A stretch of 64,000 nt of DNA from Bradyrhizobium elkanii WSM2783 (GCF_000472865.1 NZ_AXAP01000012.1:97137-161136); one strand, 5' to 3'; positions 44,003-52,244 are shown, numbered from the stretch's first letter. Made by a program: numbers and translations. The notes: generated by a model from the letters alone, not told the origin.

Positions 44003-44896
44003 GTGAAGCAGGTTCGCTACGTCTACCACGTCGTGATGGATGCGTTCTACACGTTCCTCGCCGACGACGGCTGGGCGATTGCGAGCCATATTGCGCTGTC
44101 GACCCTGATGGCGCTGTTCCCGTTTCTGATCGTGCTGACCTCCCTCGCCGGCTTTTTCGGCTCCAAGGAACTGGCCGACCAGGCCGCGAGCCTGCTGCTG
44201 CAGACCTGGCCCAAACAAGTCGCCGACACGCTGTCCAGCCAGGTTCATGACGTCCTGACGACCACGCGCGGTGACATCCTCACCGTCGGTGCGGCGCTCG
44301 CGGTTTATTTCGCCTCCAACGGTGTCGAAGCGCTGCGGGTAGCGCTGAACCGCGCCTATGCCGTGGTCGAGCGGCGTCGCTGGTACTGGCTGCGGCTGGA
44401 ATCGATCGGCTACACCCTTGTCGCCGCCATCTCCTCACTGGTGATGGCGTTCCTGATCGTGCTTGGTCCCTTGATGCTCGAGACGGCACGGCACTACATT
44501 CCGTTCTTCGTCGAGAGCAACGAGCGCATCCTCAACATTGCACGCTACGGCATCACGATCACGGCGCTGACCGTCGCGCTGTTCATCCTGCATGCCTGGC
44601 TGCCGGCGGGGCGCCGCAATTTCCTGCAGATCCTGCCCGGCATCATCTTCACCATGGTGGCCTCGCTGATATCAGGCATCGTGTTCGGCCAGTACCTGGC
44701 GCGCTTCGCCAAGAACTATGTCACGATGTATGCGGGGCTCGCGTCGGTGATCATCGCTTTGGTGTTCCTGTATTTCATCGCCGCGATCTTCGTCTATGGC
44801 GGCGAATTGAACGCGGCGATCATCAAGTCGCGCCTGCCGAAGGGCGTATCGCTTCAAGCAGCGCAGTCGCTAAAGCACGCGGACTCACAGGCTTGA
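44003..44896 (+). CDS. YihY/virulence factor BrkB family membrane protein
   Basis: Integral membrane protein of about 297 residues with six helices, of the YihY/BrkB family (unknown transport-like function). The conserved opening DGWAIASHIALSTLMALFPFLIVLTSLAG, the helix FASNGVEALRVALNRAY and the end MYAGLASVIIALVFLYFIAAIFVYGGELNA are characteristic. GTG 44003 (after GGGTGGGAA) and GTG 43970 are possible starts; I chose the shorter. Its last 74 bases overlap the 3' end of the convergent histidine kinase gene. Confidence 0.9.
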   Translation: MKQVRYVYHVVMDAFYTFLADDGWAIASHIALSTLMALFPFLIVLTSLAGFFGSKELADQAASLLLQTWPKQVADTLSSQVHDVLTTTRGDILTVGAALAVYFASNGVEALRVALNRAYAVVERRRWYWLRLESIGYTLVAAISSLVMAFLIVLGPLMLETARHYIPFFVESNERILNIARYGITITALTVALFILHAWLPAGRRNFLQILPGIIFTMVASLISGIVFGQYLARFAKNYVTMYAGLASVIIALVFLYFIAAIFVYGGELNAAIIKSRLPKGVSLQAAQSLKHADSQA

Positions 44897-46073
44897 CCAG
44901 GAACGCGTCGGCGCCGGCCGCCCGCGATGCCGCCTCGTCCTCGCTGCGGCCGGAAATCCCGATGATCGGAATGCGGCCAAGCGGCGACTGAAGCGCGCGG
45001 ATACGCCTGATCGCCTCCACCCCATCGATGCCGGGCAGCACCATATCCATCAGCACGGCGTCGAAGGCGCCCTGCTGAAGCCGCTCCGGCGCCGCTTCTC
45101 CATCGCCGATGAACTCCGCCTGATGGCCGAGCTCGGTGAGGATGGTGTTGAGCACGACGCGGCCGAACGGATTGTCCTCGACGCTGAGCAGCCGGAGCGC
45201 GCGCGGCGACCCGGCCGGGACGTCGCTCCCGGCCTCGCCGTTGGATGCGGCCGGTTCGCCGGCGGACGCCAGCACGATCGTCAGCGTAAAGGTGGTGCCC
45301 CCGCCCCGCCGCTGCCTGGCGACGATGTCGCCGCCCATCGCCCGCGCAAGCTGCTTGACCGAGGAGAGGCCGAGGCCCGCGCCGCCGAAGCGCGAGGCGA
45401 CCCGGACATTGGCTTGCGAGAACGGACGGAAGAGGCGCTTGATCTCGGCGAGCGAAAGCCCGATGCCGCTGTCGGAGACCGCGAAGGCGACCCCGACCTT
45501 GCCTTTCGCGGCGCGCGTCGGCGTAACCTCGAACGCGACTGTTCCCCGCTCGGTGAATTTGACCGCGTTGTCGATCAGGTTCTCCAGCGCCGCACGCAGC
45601 CGAATGGGATCGCCGACGGCGAAGGCGGGCAGCTTTTCGGAGATATCGACCGAGGGCTGCAGGCCCTTGGCCGCCGCCCGCCCGGCGAGTGAATTCCCGG
45701 CGTTGCGGGCAAGCGTGCGCAGGTCGAAAAAATCCTGCCGGATCTCAAGGCCGGGGCCACGGCTTCGCGCGGCATCGACGAACAGGGTGGCAAGGCTGGC
45801 CAGATGCTCGGCGCCGGCCTGGATGGTATCGACCCAGCGCCGCTCGCGCTCGTCGAGGTCGGAGGTCGCAAGCAGGTTGCTGATCGCGAGAATACCGGTA
45901 AGCGGGGTGCGCACCTCATGCGCGAAGGCCGCCAGCGCAGTCTCGACCACGCCGGGGCCCGCCTTGGCAGGCGCGCGTCCGCGGCGCGCCTTTGCCGCCT
46001 TCAAGACACGCTTCCGCGACGGCGTCTTCTTGGGATGCCGAATGGTGCGCCCAACGCGCGATCTTGCCGCCAT
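44823..46073 (-). CDS. Soluble hybrid histidine kinase with histone-like basic tail
   Basis: Hybrid sensor kinase of 416 residues without membrane helix or recognisable sensor domain. The first 41 residues contain 15 Lys/Arg and no acidic residue (KKTPSRKRVLKAAKARRGRAPAK), like a histone-H1 tail. Then come a HisKA domain with the phospho-His in FAHEVRTPLTGIL, an ATPase domain (NLIDNAVKF, DSGIGL, GGAGLGL) and a C-terminal receiver (SVEDNPFGR, acceptor Asp in VLMDMVLPGIDG, Lys in VKPVSP). The signal it senses is not visible; the basic tail may bind DNA or membranes (inference). It is convergent with and overlaps the BrkB-type gene. Confidence 0.9.
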   Translation of the reverse strand: MAARSRVGRTIRHPKKTPSRKRVLKAAKARRGRAPAKAGPGVVETALAAFAHEVRTPLTGILAISNLLATSDLDERERRWVDTIQAGAEHLASLATLFVDAARSRGPGLEIRQDFFDLRTLARNAGNSLAGRAAAKGLQPSVDISEKLPAFAVGDPIRLRAALENLIDNAVKFTERGTVAFEVTPTRAAKGKVGVAFAVSDSGIGLSLAEIKRLFRPFSQANVRVASRFGGAGLGLSSVKQLARAMGGDIVARQRRGGGTTFTLTIVLASAGEPAASNGEAGSDVPAGSPRALRLLSVEDNPFGRVVLNTILTELGHQAEFIGDGEAAPERLQQGAFDAVLMDMVLPGIDGVEAIRRIRALQSPLGRIPIIGISGRSEDEAASRAAGADAFLVKPVSPRALATALLEAIRPSAGAT

Positions 46074-46210
46074 GATTCCCGTGAACCCTGCCCCGGCCGG
46101 CAGAATGGCATGCGAGGGTGGTGGGTGTCACGGAGACCTTTTGGGCGACGGCGCCATTACGCGAAAGTGGGCTGAGGCCGTTTGGTTGAGCTCGATCTGG
46201 CCGCGAGGAC

Positions 46211-46236
46211 CACCTCTCCCCATCGGGGAGAGGTGA
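46211..46236. repeat. Family D half repeat
   Basis: CACCTCTCCCCATCGGGGAGAGGTG, a single perfect hairpin between the kinase promoter side and the gluQ 3' end. It could terminate gluQ on the minus strand, although no T run follows. Confidence 0.6.
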
Positions 46237-46241
46237 AGCAC

Positions 46242-47114
46242 CTAGGGTAACCCCACCAGACGGCGGATATCAGCGGGCGTCGCACCGCCGGCGCGCAGTT
46301 CCCGCAAGGCGGTTGCCTTGGTCGACTTCGACAGCTTCTGTCCGACCGAATCGCGGATCAGCCGGTGGTGCCGGTAGGCCGGCGAAGCGATGCCGAGCAG
46401 CGCCTGCAGCAGCCGGTGCACGCTGGTGGACCAGAACAGGTCCTGCCCCCTGATAATTTCGGTCACCCCTTGCAGGGCGTCGTCGATCACGACCGAGAGG
46501 TGATAACTGGTCGGCGTCTCCTTGCGCGCCAGGATGACGTCACCCCACGCCTCCGGCCGGGCGATGACGGTTCCGTGCTCGCCGGCAGGTCCCGCCCCCT
46601 GTTCGGGCCAGCTCAGATCTTTCACCCGCGCGCGAGCCGCCGCCATGTTCAACCGCAGCGCGTAAGGCGCCCCCGACTCGATCAGCCGCCGCCGCTCCGG
46701 CGCCGGCAGCGATCGCGCGGCGCCCGGATAAAGCGGCGCGCCATCCGGATCGCGCGGCCATGGTCCCGCCGCCTCGCGCTCGGCGACCAGGCGCGCGATC
46801 TCAGCGCGGCTTTCAAAGCTCGGATAGAGCAGGCCCTCGGCGGTCAATCGCTCGACCGCCTCGCGATAAGCGTCAAGATGCTCCGACTGCCGCCGCACCG
46901 GCATCTCCCAGGCGATGTCGAGCCAGGCGAGGTCCTCGTAGATCGCAGTCTCGAACTCCGTCCGGCAGCGCGTCGGATCGATGTCCTCGATCCGCAGCAG
47001 GAAGCGTCCCCCGGCCTCGCGCGCGAGGTCAAAATTCAACAACGCCGAAAAAGCGTGGCCGAGATGGAGATAACCGTTCGGGCTCGGCGCGAATCGGAAA
47101 ACGGGTGGCGACAT
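46242..47114 (-). CDS. gluQRS: Glutamyl-Q tRNA(Asp) synthetase
   Basis: Truncated GluRS paralogue that adds glutamate to queuosine in tRNA(Asp). The 290-residue length, absence of an anticodon-binding domain, HIGH-like SPNGYLHLGHA, LRIEDIDPTRCR and KMSKS-like QKLSKS all fit. The zinc site of E. coli YadB is lost: where that protein has Cys residues, this one has YPSFESR and YPGAAR. ATG 47114 (MSPPVFRFAPSP) is preferred over 47132, which lies at the edge of a repeat. No neighbour is functionally linked. Confidence 0.93.
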   Translation of the reverse strand: MSPPVFRFAPSPNGYLHLGHAFSALLNFDLAREAGGRFLLRIEDIDPTRCRTEFETAIYEDLAWLDIAWEMPVRRQSEHLDAYREAVERLTAEGLLYPSFESRAEIARLVAEREAAGPWPRDPDGAPLYPGAARSLPAPERRRLIESGAPYALRLNMAAARARVKDLSWPEQGAGPAGEHGTVIARPEAWGDVILARKETPTSYHLSVVIDDALQGVTEIIRGQDLFWSTSVHRLLQALLGIASPAYRHHRLIRDSVGQKLSKSTKATALRELRAGGATPADIRRLVGLP

Positions 47115-47127
47115 TGTATTGGAATTC

Positions 47128-47212
47128 GTCATTGCCGGGCTTGACCCGGCAATCCATCCTCTAGGACTCTTATCGATAGCAGATGGATGCGCGGGTCAAG
47201 CCCGCGCATGAC
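47128..47212. repeat. Palindromic repeat, family F, complete copy
   Basis: GTCATTGCCGGGCTTGACCCGGCAATCCATC at the left, AGATGGATGCGCGGGTCAAGCCCGCGCATGAC at the right: two hairpins joined by GATGGAT/ATCCATC pairing. It occupies the divergent promoter gap between gluQRS and the glycosylase. Confidence 0.85.
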
Positions 47213-47231
47213 GCGACGAGACTGTTCCTCC

Positions 47232-47885
47232 ATGCTCATCCACTTCGAAACCCAATCGGACCTCGAAGACGCGATCAAAACTCTTGTGAAGCAGGACAAG
47301 CGGCTGAGGCCAGTCCTGGAGATCACCGGCATGCCGGCGCTGCGGCAGCGCGAGCCGGGCTTTGCCGGGCTTGCCGCGATCGTCTGCGGCCAGCAGCTTT
47401 CGACCGCGAGCGCCGCGGCGATCTGGGGCCGGGTCAGCAAGGCATTCGATCCCTTTCATCATGATGCGATCAGCAAGGCGCGCGCCGACCGGCTTGGCCG
47501 GCTCGGCCTGTCGGCGGCGAAGATCAAGACACTGAAGCACATCGCGCGCGAGCTCGCCGCCGAGCGGCTGAACCTCGACGTGCTCGCGAACGAAGACGCC
47601 GACATCGCCCACAACACGCTGACCGCGCTGCCCGGCATCGGACCATGGACCGCGGACATCTATCTGTTGTTCTGCCTCGGCCATGGCGACGCCTGGCCGG
47701 CGGGCGACCTCGCCGTGCAGGAAGCGGTCAAGATCGGGCTGGGACTGAAGGAACGGCCGACGGCAAAGCAGATGGCGCCGCTGGCCGAGCCCTGGCGCCC
47801 GCTGCGCGGCGCCGCGGCGCATCTGTGGTGGGCTTATTACCGTGTGCTGAAGAAACGCGAAGGCGTGATTGCAGGCGCGAAGTAG
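47232..47885 (+). CDS. DNA-3-methyladenine glycosylase II-like (AlkA/HhH-GPD)
   Basis: Base-excision repair glycosylase of 217 residues. The helix-hairpin-helix LTALPGIGPWTADIYLLF and the catalytic Asp in WPAGDLAVQEAVKIG define the HhH-GPD fold; LAAIVCGQQLSTASAAAIWGRV is the AlkA-like core start. No Cys cluster (iron-sulphur) is present and the N-terminal beta domain of E. coli AlkA is missing, as in the short MAG family. The ribosome site is weak at ATG 47232; an earlier in-frame start at 47187 lies in the repeat. Confidence 0.92.
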   Translation: MLIHFETQSDLEDAIKTLVKQDKRLRPVLEITGMPALRQREPGFAGLAAIVCGQQLSTASAAAIWGRVSKAFDPFHHDAISKARADRLGRLGLSAAKIKTLKHIARELAAERLNLDVLANEDADIAHNTLTALPGIGPWTADIYLLFCLGHGDAWPAGDLAVQEAVKIGLGLKERPTAKQMAPLAEPWRPLRGAAAHLWWAYYRVLKKREGVIAGAK

Positions 47886-47941
47886 GACGTATCCCGTCAT
47901 GCCCGTGTGCGTGCACACGAAATTTAATCAAATTGCGATCT

Positions 47942-48265
47942 ATGATCGACCAAAACCGAAACTGTCTTGGGCTACCTGTGCGTCAAATTGGACGAACCCA
48001 CCATGACTTGGTTTTCGATCTTTGTCGCTTTGATCGTTTTTTCCTCAGAAGAGCCCGGAAAGAAAGTGATCTAGACCCGATATTGTGGAAATGGTTCGTT
48101 GCGTTGATATGGATCGTCAGCATCACTTTCTTCCAAGCTCTTGAACTTCATCGATATCTCGAAGGCTCGTCCTATCGTCCATTCTTTGGACTTTACGCTG
48201 GCGTCCTGTTTGCCGCGGTAACTTGGCTTTCAGCAAGACCGTTCGCCAATCTTGGCCGCCGCTGA
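47942..48265 (+). CDS. Hypothetical small membrane protein, lower GC, possibly frameshifted
   Basis: Unrecognised frame of 107 codons in a patch with clearly lower GC than its neighbours. The last 65 residues carry two hydrophobic segments (ILWKWFVALIWIVSITFFQAL and FFGLYAGVLFAAVTWL). In a different frame ATG 48003 opens a short peptide (MTWFSIFVALIVFSSEEPG) that looks like a natural membrane start and ends after 23 codons. One reading is that the original gene began at 48003 and a frameshift near 48060-48070 split it. No ribosome site is convincing. Low confidence that the frame as given is translated. Confidence 0.35.
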   Translation: MIDQNRNCLGLPVRQIGRTHHDLVFDLCRFDRFFLRRARKESDLDPILWKWFVALIWIVSITFFQALELHRYLEGSSYRPFFGLYAGVLFAAVTWLSARPFANLGRR

Positions 48266-48314
48266 CATCGACGCAGAGGATTGTCCCTGCGTGCCATGAC
48301 TAACACAGCCTGCG

Positions 48315-48845
48315 TCACAGTTTGCGGCTGTCGTAGGCCCAATGGAGCAACGCTTGGCGTTGCCGCGGCCTGCACGTCAGATCACGGGGTTCGCAACTGC
48401 GCTTGATCTGCGCGACATGTCGCCGGATCGCTTTCCAGCGCCTGATCTGCCGCGCATCCTCCATCGGTATGCGACGGCCCATGTAGTAGCGGCAATACCA
48501 TTGAAACCAGCCGCGCGGATCGTCGGGGTGGATCCATCCTTTCTGTCGCCAGACCAAAAGAGGCTGGCTCGCGTTGACGCCGAAGTAGTTCAGCGAGCAG
48601 TCTCGTCTCGAAGGCGAAAGCCGGGCGCCGGCAAACCAGCTCGCCGGGAATTCCTTACGGCAGTCCGTCATGTACTTGCCGCAAAAGATGCCGAGGGCCA
48701 GCAGCTGCTTCGGCGTGAGTTCGGGACGAAATTCCGGATCGAAATTGCGTCCGGCAGGTTCGGTGAGGACGTAGCGGTACCCCCGCTGCATCTTGTCGTT
48801 GACTGTAACGCTTACAGAGTGTCGGCGCATGATTGTGAGCCTCAT
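48315..48845 (-). CDS. Conserved protein of unknown function, Trp/Arg-rich
   Basis: Soluble protein of about 176 residues and a family I recognise as conserved but cannot name: YRYVLTEPAGRNFDPEF, ELTPKQLLALGIFCGKYMTDC, LNYFGVNASQPLLVWRQKGW, then DPRGWFQWYCRYYMGRR, RWKAIRRHVAQI and CRPRQRQALLHWAYDSRKL. The density of Trp, Arg and Tyr in the second half suggests nucleic-acid or protein binding. Possible starts are ATG 48845, 48830 (with GAGG 9 bases before it) and 48791. An upstream family C repeat limits the gene. It is not linked to its neighbours by sense or spacing. Confidence 0.75.
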   Translation of the reverse strand: MRLTIMRRHSVSVTVNDKMQRGYRYVLTEPAGRNFDPEFRPELTPKQLLALGIFCGKYMTDCRKEFPASWFAGARLSPSRRDCSLNYFGVNASQPLLVWRQKGWIHPDDPRGWFQWYCRYYMGRRIPMEDARQIRRWKAIRRHVAQIKRSCEPRDLTCRPRQRQALLHWAYDSRKL

Positions 48846-48892
48846 GTCCTTTGACAAGCGCGGCGGGCGGCGAAAGTTCTCTGGACAGGCCC

Positions 48893-48981
48893 GTAGCCCG
48901 GGTGAAGCGCAGCGTAACCCGAGACCGATCGTCAATGTTGATGCAGATGTCCCGGGTTGCGCTGCGCTCCACCCGGGCTAC
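48893..48981. repeat. Intergenic inverted repeat, family C
   Basis: GTAGCCCGGGTGAAGCGCAGCG at the left and CGCTGCGCTCCACCCGGGCTAC at the right form an almost continuous long stem, with TAACCCGAGA / TCCCGGGTTG inside. It ends just before the LysR gene stop. Confidence 0.85.
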
Positions 48982-48987
48982 GGGGCA

Positions 48988-49875
48988 CTAGCCGCGCAGC
49001 CTGATGCGGTCTTCGCGGGCGCAGGCAGTGACGAAGCTGGTCACGGCGCGGACGGCGGGCAGCTCGATCAGGTCGGGATGCGCGAGCAGCCAGAGGTCGG
49101 AGACGCTGCCGAGCTTCTGCGGCGCGACCCGCACAAGGTCAGGGCAGTTCTCGGCGACGAAGCATGACAGCGCCGAGATGCCGAGCCCGGCGCGCGCGGC
49201 GGCGAGCATGTCGCCTTGCGAGGAACAGCGCATCACCACGGTCCCCTGCCGGGTGATGAAATCGCTCCAGCGCGCCAGATGCGCGTTGGACGCCTCGTCG
49301 GCAAACCCGATCACGCTGTGACCCCGCCACTCCTCGCGCCGCTCCGGCAGCTTGCGCCGCGCGGCATAGTCGCGCGAGGCGTAGAACCCGGTGCCGAGCC
49401 GGCCTATTCTGCGCCCGATCAGGTTCTCCTCGCCGGCATCGACCGGCCGCAGCACGACATCGGCCTCGCGGCGGCGCACGCTCGCCGGAAACGGATGGGT
49501 GATGATCTCGAGCTGGATATGGTCGTGATCGCGCAGGAACGGCCCCAGCCGCGGCATCAGCCAGTGCGCGGCCAAGGTCGCACCGATCGACAGCTTCACG
49601 ACGCCTCTCGCCTGCTCGCCGGTTGCGGACGCCGCGGCCTCGGCGCGCAACGCCGCGGCGGCCATGGCTTCGGCATGCTCGCGAAACTTGCGGCCCTGCG
49701 AGGTCAGCGACAACCCGTCATTGGAGCGCGCGAACAGGCGGGTGCCGAGCTGCTTCTCCAGCGCCGCGATCTTGCGGCCGATGGTCGGGTGGCTGGCGCG
49801 CAGGCGGCGTGCGGCGCCGGCGAAACTCCTGGTGTCCGCGACGGCGACGAAGGTCTTGCACAGGTCCCAATCCAT
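48988..49875 (-). CDS. LysR family transcriptional regulator
   Basis: LysR-type activator/repressor of 295 residues. The N-terminal winged helix is clear (WDLCKTFVAVADTRSFAGAARRLRASHPTIGRKIAALEKQLG), followed by a periplasmic-binding-like ligand domain (about 95-290). ATG 49875 (MDWDLCKTF) is the natural start. It is divergent from the nitronate monooxygenase gene with 131 bases between, which contain a perfect 18-bp palindrome. By the usual LysR logic it should regulate that gene and itself. The ligand is unknown. Confidence 0.93.
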   Translation of the reverse strand: MDWDLCKTFVAVADTRSFAGAARRLRASHPTIGRKIAALEKQLGTRLFARSNDGLSLTSQGRKFREHAEAMAAAALRAEAAASATGEQARGVVKLSIGATLAAHWLMPRLGPFLRDHDHIQLEIITHPFPASVRRREADVVLRPVDAGEENLIGRRIGRLGTGFYASRDYAARRKLPERREEWRGHSVIGFADEASNAHLARWSDFITRQGTVVMRCSSQGDMLAAARAGLGISALSCFVAENCPDLVRVAPQKLGSVSDLWLLAHPDLIELPAVRAVTSFVTACAREDRIRLRG

Positions 49876-49916
49876 CCGGCGGCCTCGCGATAGCCTGTTC
49901 ATTCCTGCTGAAACGA

Positions 49917-49934
49917 CTGTTCAATATTGAACAG
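49917..49934. promoter_or_regulatory. Perfect 18-bp palindrome, candidate LysR operator
   Basis: CTGTTCAATATTGAACAG equals its own reverse complement and contains a T-N11-A core. It lies 42 bases before the LysR start and 73 bases before the nitronate monooxygenase start, in the shared control region. A partial match (CTGTTCATTC) occurs at about 49895-49904. Confidence 0.75.
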
Positions 49935-50006
49935 CGCCATCGCTTCGTCCAGCCCTATATTGACAGCGTCAAGATCAAGATGCCGCAGGCACCGGAGGAC
50001 CCAGGA

Positions 50007-50981
50007 ATGACGCTGCCCGCTTTTCTCGCCAACAGTCTCGAACTACCGGTGGTCGGTTCGCCGCTGTTCATCGTATCAGGTCCCGATCTCGTGATCGCCC
50101 AGTGCAAGGCCGGCATCGTCGGCTCGTTTCCGGCGCTGAACGCCAGGCCGGCCGAGAAGCTCGACGAATGGCTGACGCAGATCGAGGACGAGCTCGGCGA
50201 GTACAAGGCGCGACATCCGGACGCGAAGGTCGCGCCTTACGCCATCAACCAGATCTGCCATGCCTCCAACGACCGGCTGATGCGGGACATGGAAACCTGC
50301 GTGAAGCACAAGGTCCCGATCATCATCACCTCGCTGCGGCCGCCATCGGAAATCGTCGAGGCCGCGCATTCCTATGGCGGCGTGGTGTTTCACGACGTCA
50401 TCAACGTCAAGCATGCACGGAAAGCCGCCGAGCAGGGCGTCGACGGCCTGATCCTGGTCTGCGCCGGCGCCGGCGGGCATGCCGGCACGCTGTCGCCGTT
50501 CGCGCTGGTGCGCGAGGTCAAGCAATGGTTCAAGGGCACCATCCTGCTGTCGGGCGCGATCTCCGACGGCTGGAGCATCGCCTCCGCGCTCGCGCTTGGC
50601 GCCGACCTCGCCTACATGGGCACCCGCTTCATCGCCACGCAGGAGGCCAATGCCGATCCGCGCTACAAGCAGGCGCTGACCGAACATGCCGCCCACGACA
50701 TCGTCTATTCGAACCTGTTCACCGGCGTGCACGGCAACTACCTCGGACCGTCGATCGTGGCCGCCGGTCTCGATCCGAACAATCTGCCTGTTGCCGACAA
50801 GTCGACGATGAACTTCGGCTCCGGCGGCAACATGAAGGCCAAGGCGTGGCGCGACATCTGGGGTTCGGGCCAGGGCATCGGCCAGATCGCGGACATCCCG
50901 CCGGTCGCCGAACTGGTGGAGCGGCTCAAGACGGAATTCACCGAAGCACGCGGTGATTTCCTGCGGCGGGCGAGCGCGTGA
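50007..50981 (+). CDS. Nitronate monooxygenase family FMN enzyme
   Basis: TIM-barrel FMN protein of 324 residues of the nitronate monooxygenase/2-nitropropane dioxygenase family. It begins with the LPVVGSPLFIVSGPDLVIAQCKAGIVGSFPALNAR block. The catalytic-region motif GLILVCAGAGGHAGTLSPF contains the active-site His, and FMN-phosphate residues lie in SGAISDGWSIASALALGADLAYMGTRF. Members oxidise nitroalkanes or related anions; the substrate here could differ. ATG 50007 is served by GGAGG about nine bases away. Downstream are the binding protein and the acyl-CoA synthetase on the same strand, 30-50 bases apart, likely one operon. Confidence 0.9.
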   Translation: MTLPAFLANSLELPVVGSPLFIVSGPDLVIAQCKAGIVGSFPALNARPAEKLDEWLTQIEDELGEYKARHPDAKVAPYAINQICHASNDRLMRDMETCVKHKVPIIITSLRPPSEIVEAAHSYGGVVFHDVINVKHARKAAEQGVDGLILVCAGAGGHAGTLSPFALVREVKQWFKGTILLSGAISDGWSIASALALGADLAYMGTRFIATQEANADPRYKQALTEHAAHDIVYSNLFTGVHGNYLGPSIVAAGLDPNNLPVADKSTMNFGSGGNMKAKAWRDIWGSGQGIGQIADIPPVAELVERLKTEFTEARGDFLRRASA

Positions 50982-51033
50982 GCGCTACGCCTCCTCTGCT
51001 CAACAAATAAAACTGACGACCGGGAGAGAGACC

Positions 51034-52215
51034 ATGAAGCTGCGGCACGCATTGGCCGTTCTGTTTACCTTGGGCGCGATCGCAACGGCCTTCGCCGAGG
51101 ACAAGGAAGACATCCGCATCGGGCAGACCCTGCCCTATAGCGGTCCGCTGTCCGGCTTCGGCATCATCGGGCGGACGCAGGAAGCCTTCTTTGCCAAGGT
51201 CAATGCCGAAGGCGGCATCAACGGCCGCAAGGTGAAGTTCATCACGATGGACGACGCCTACTCTCCGCCCAAGACGGTCGAGCAGACCCGCAAGCTCGTC
51301 GAGCAGGAAGAGGTGCAGATGATATTCGGTTCGCTCGGCACCGCGACCAATAGCGCCGTGCACCGCTACCTCAACGGCAAGAAGGTCCCGCAACTGTTCC
51401 TCTTGAGCGGCGCCACCAAATGGGCCGACCCGAAGAACTTTCCCTGGACCATGCCCGGCATGGCCGCCTACGAATCCGAGGGCGTCGTCTATGCCAAATA
51501 TGTGTTGCAGGCCAAACCCGACGCCAGGATCGCAATCCTCTCCCAGAACGATGATTTCGGCCGCGACTATGTCGCCGGCTTCAAACGCGCGCTCGGCCCC
51601 AAGGCCGCCGGCATGATCGTCGCGGAGGCGAGCTATGAGACCAGCGCGCCGACAATCAGTTCGCAATTGGCGACATTGAAGGCCTCCGGCGCCAACGTGC
51701 TGTTCGCCGTCGTGCTTGGGAAATTCACCTCGCAGTCGATCAAGGGCGTGGCCGAGCTCGGCTGGAAGCCCGAACTGTTCTTCGTGCCGACCTCGGCCTC
51801 CTCGATCTCATTCCTGGAGCCGGCGGGACTGGAGAATGCAGTCGGCCTGATCTCCTCGAGCAATCAAAAGGACACGATGGATGTGCAGTGGGCCGATGAC
51901 GCAGGTGTGAGACAATATTTTGCGTTCATGAAGCAGTATCTGCCGAATGCCGACCTGAACAATTCGAACTACGCCGCCGGCTACCACTATGCGACACTTC
52001 TGATGGCCGCGCTCAGGGCATGCAAGGACGATTTCAGCCGCGACAACATCCTGCGCCAGGCGACGTCGCTGCGCGAGGTCAAGCTGCCGCTATTGTTGCC
52101 GGGAATGTCCGTTACGACCGGTCCGGATGATTATCTGCCGTTCCAGCAGTTGCAGTTGCGGCGCTTCAACGGCAAAAGCTGGATCGCTTTCGGCGAGATC
52201 CTGGACGACCGCTAG
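51034..52215 (+). CDS. ABC transporter substrate-binding protein, branched-chain amino acid type
   Basis: Periplasmic binding protein of 393 residues (Peripla_BP_6/LivK type): signal peptide ending AIATAFA|EDKED, then DIRIGQTLPYSGPLSGFGIIGRTQEAFF, NGRKVKFITMDDAYSPPKTVEQTRKLVEQ, and IAILSQNDDFGRDYVAGF. Relatives in Bradyrhizobium commonly bind aromatic or short-chain acids rather than leucine. No permease or ATPase genes are present within the window, so it is an orphan. A clear GGGAGAGAG precedes ATG 51034. It lies between nitronate monooxygenase and the acyl-CoA synthetase and may deliver their common substrate. Confidence 0.92.
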   Translation: MKLRHALAVLFTLGAIATAFAEDKEDIRIGQTLPYSGPLSGFGIIGRTQEAFFAKVNAEGGINGRKVKFITMDDAYSPPKTVEQTRKLVEQEEVQMIFGSLGTATNSAVHRYLNGKKVPQLFLLSGATKWADPKNFPWTMPGMAAYESEGVVYAKYVLQAKPDARIAILSQNDDFGRDYVAGFKRALGPKAAGMIVAEASYETSAPTISSQLATLKASGANVLFAVVLGKFTSQSIKGVAELGWKPELFFVPTSASSISFLEPAGLENAVGLISSSNQKDTMDVQWADDAGVRQYFAFMKQYLPNADLNNSNYAAGYHYATLLMAALRACKDDFSRDNILRQATSLREVKLPLLLPGMSVTTGPDDYLPFQQLQLRRFNGKSWIAFGEILDDR

Positions 52216-52244
52216 GCCTGTCGCAAAAGATTGAGGATGTGAGC

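Noticed and set aside
49623..50006. N-terminal extension of the nitronate monooxygenase frame
   Set aside because: It would run antisense through the LysR DNA-binding domain and the operator palindrome; ATG 50007 has a good ribosome site and family start.
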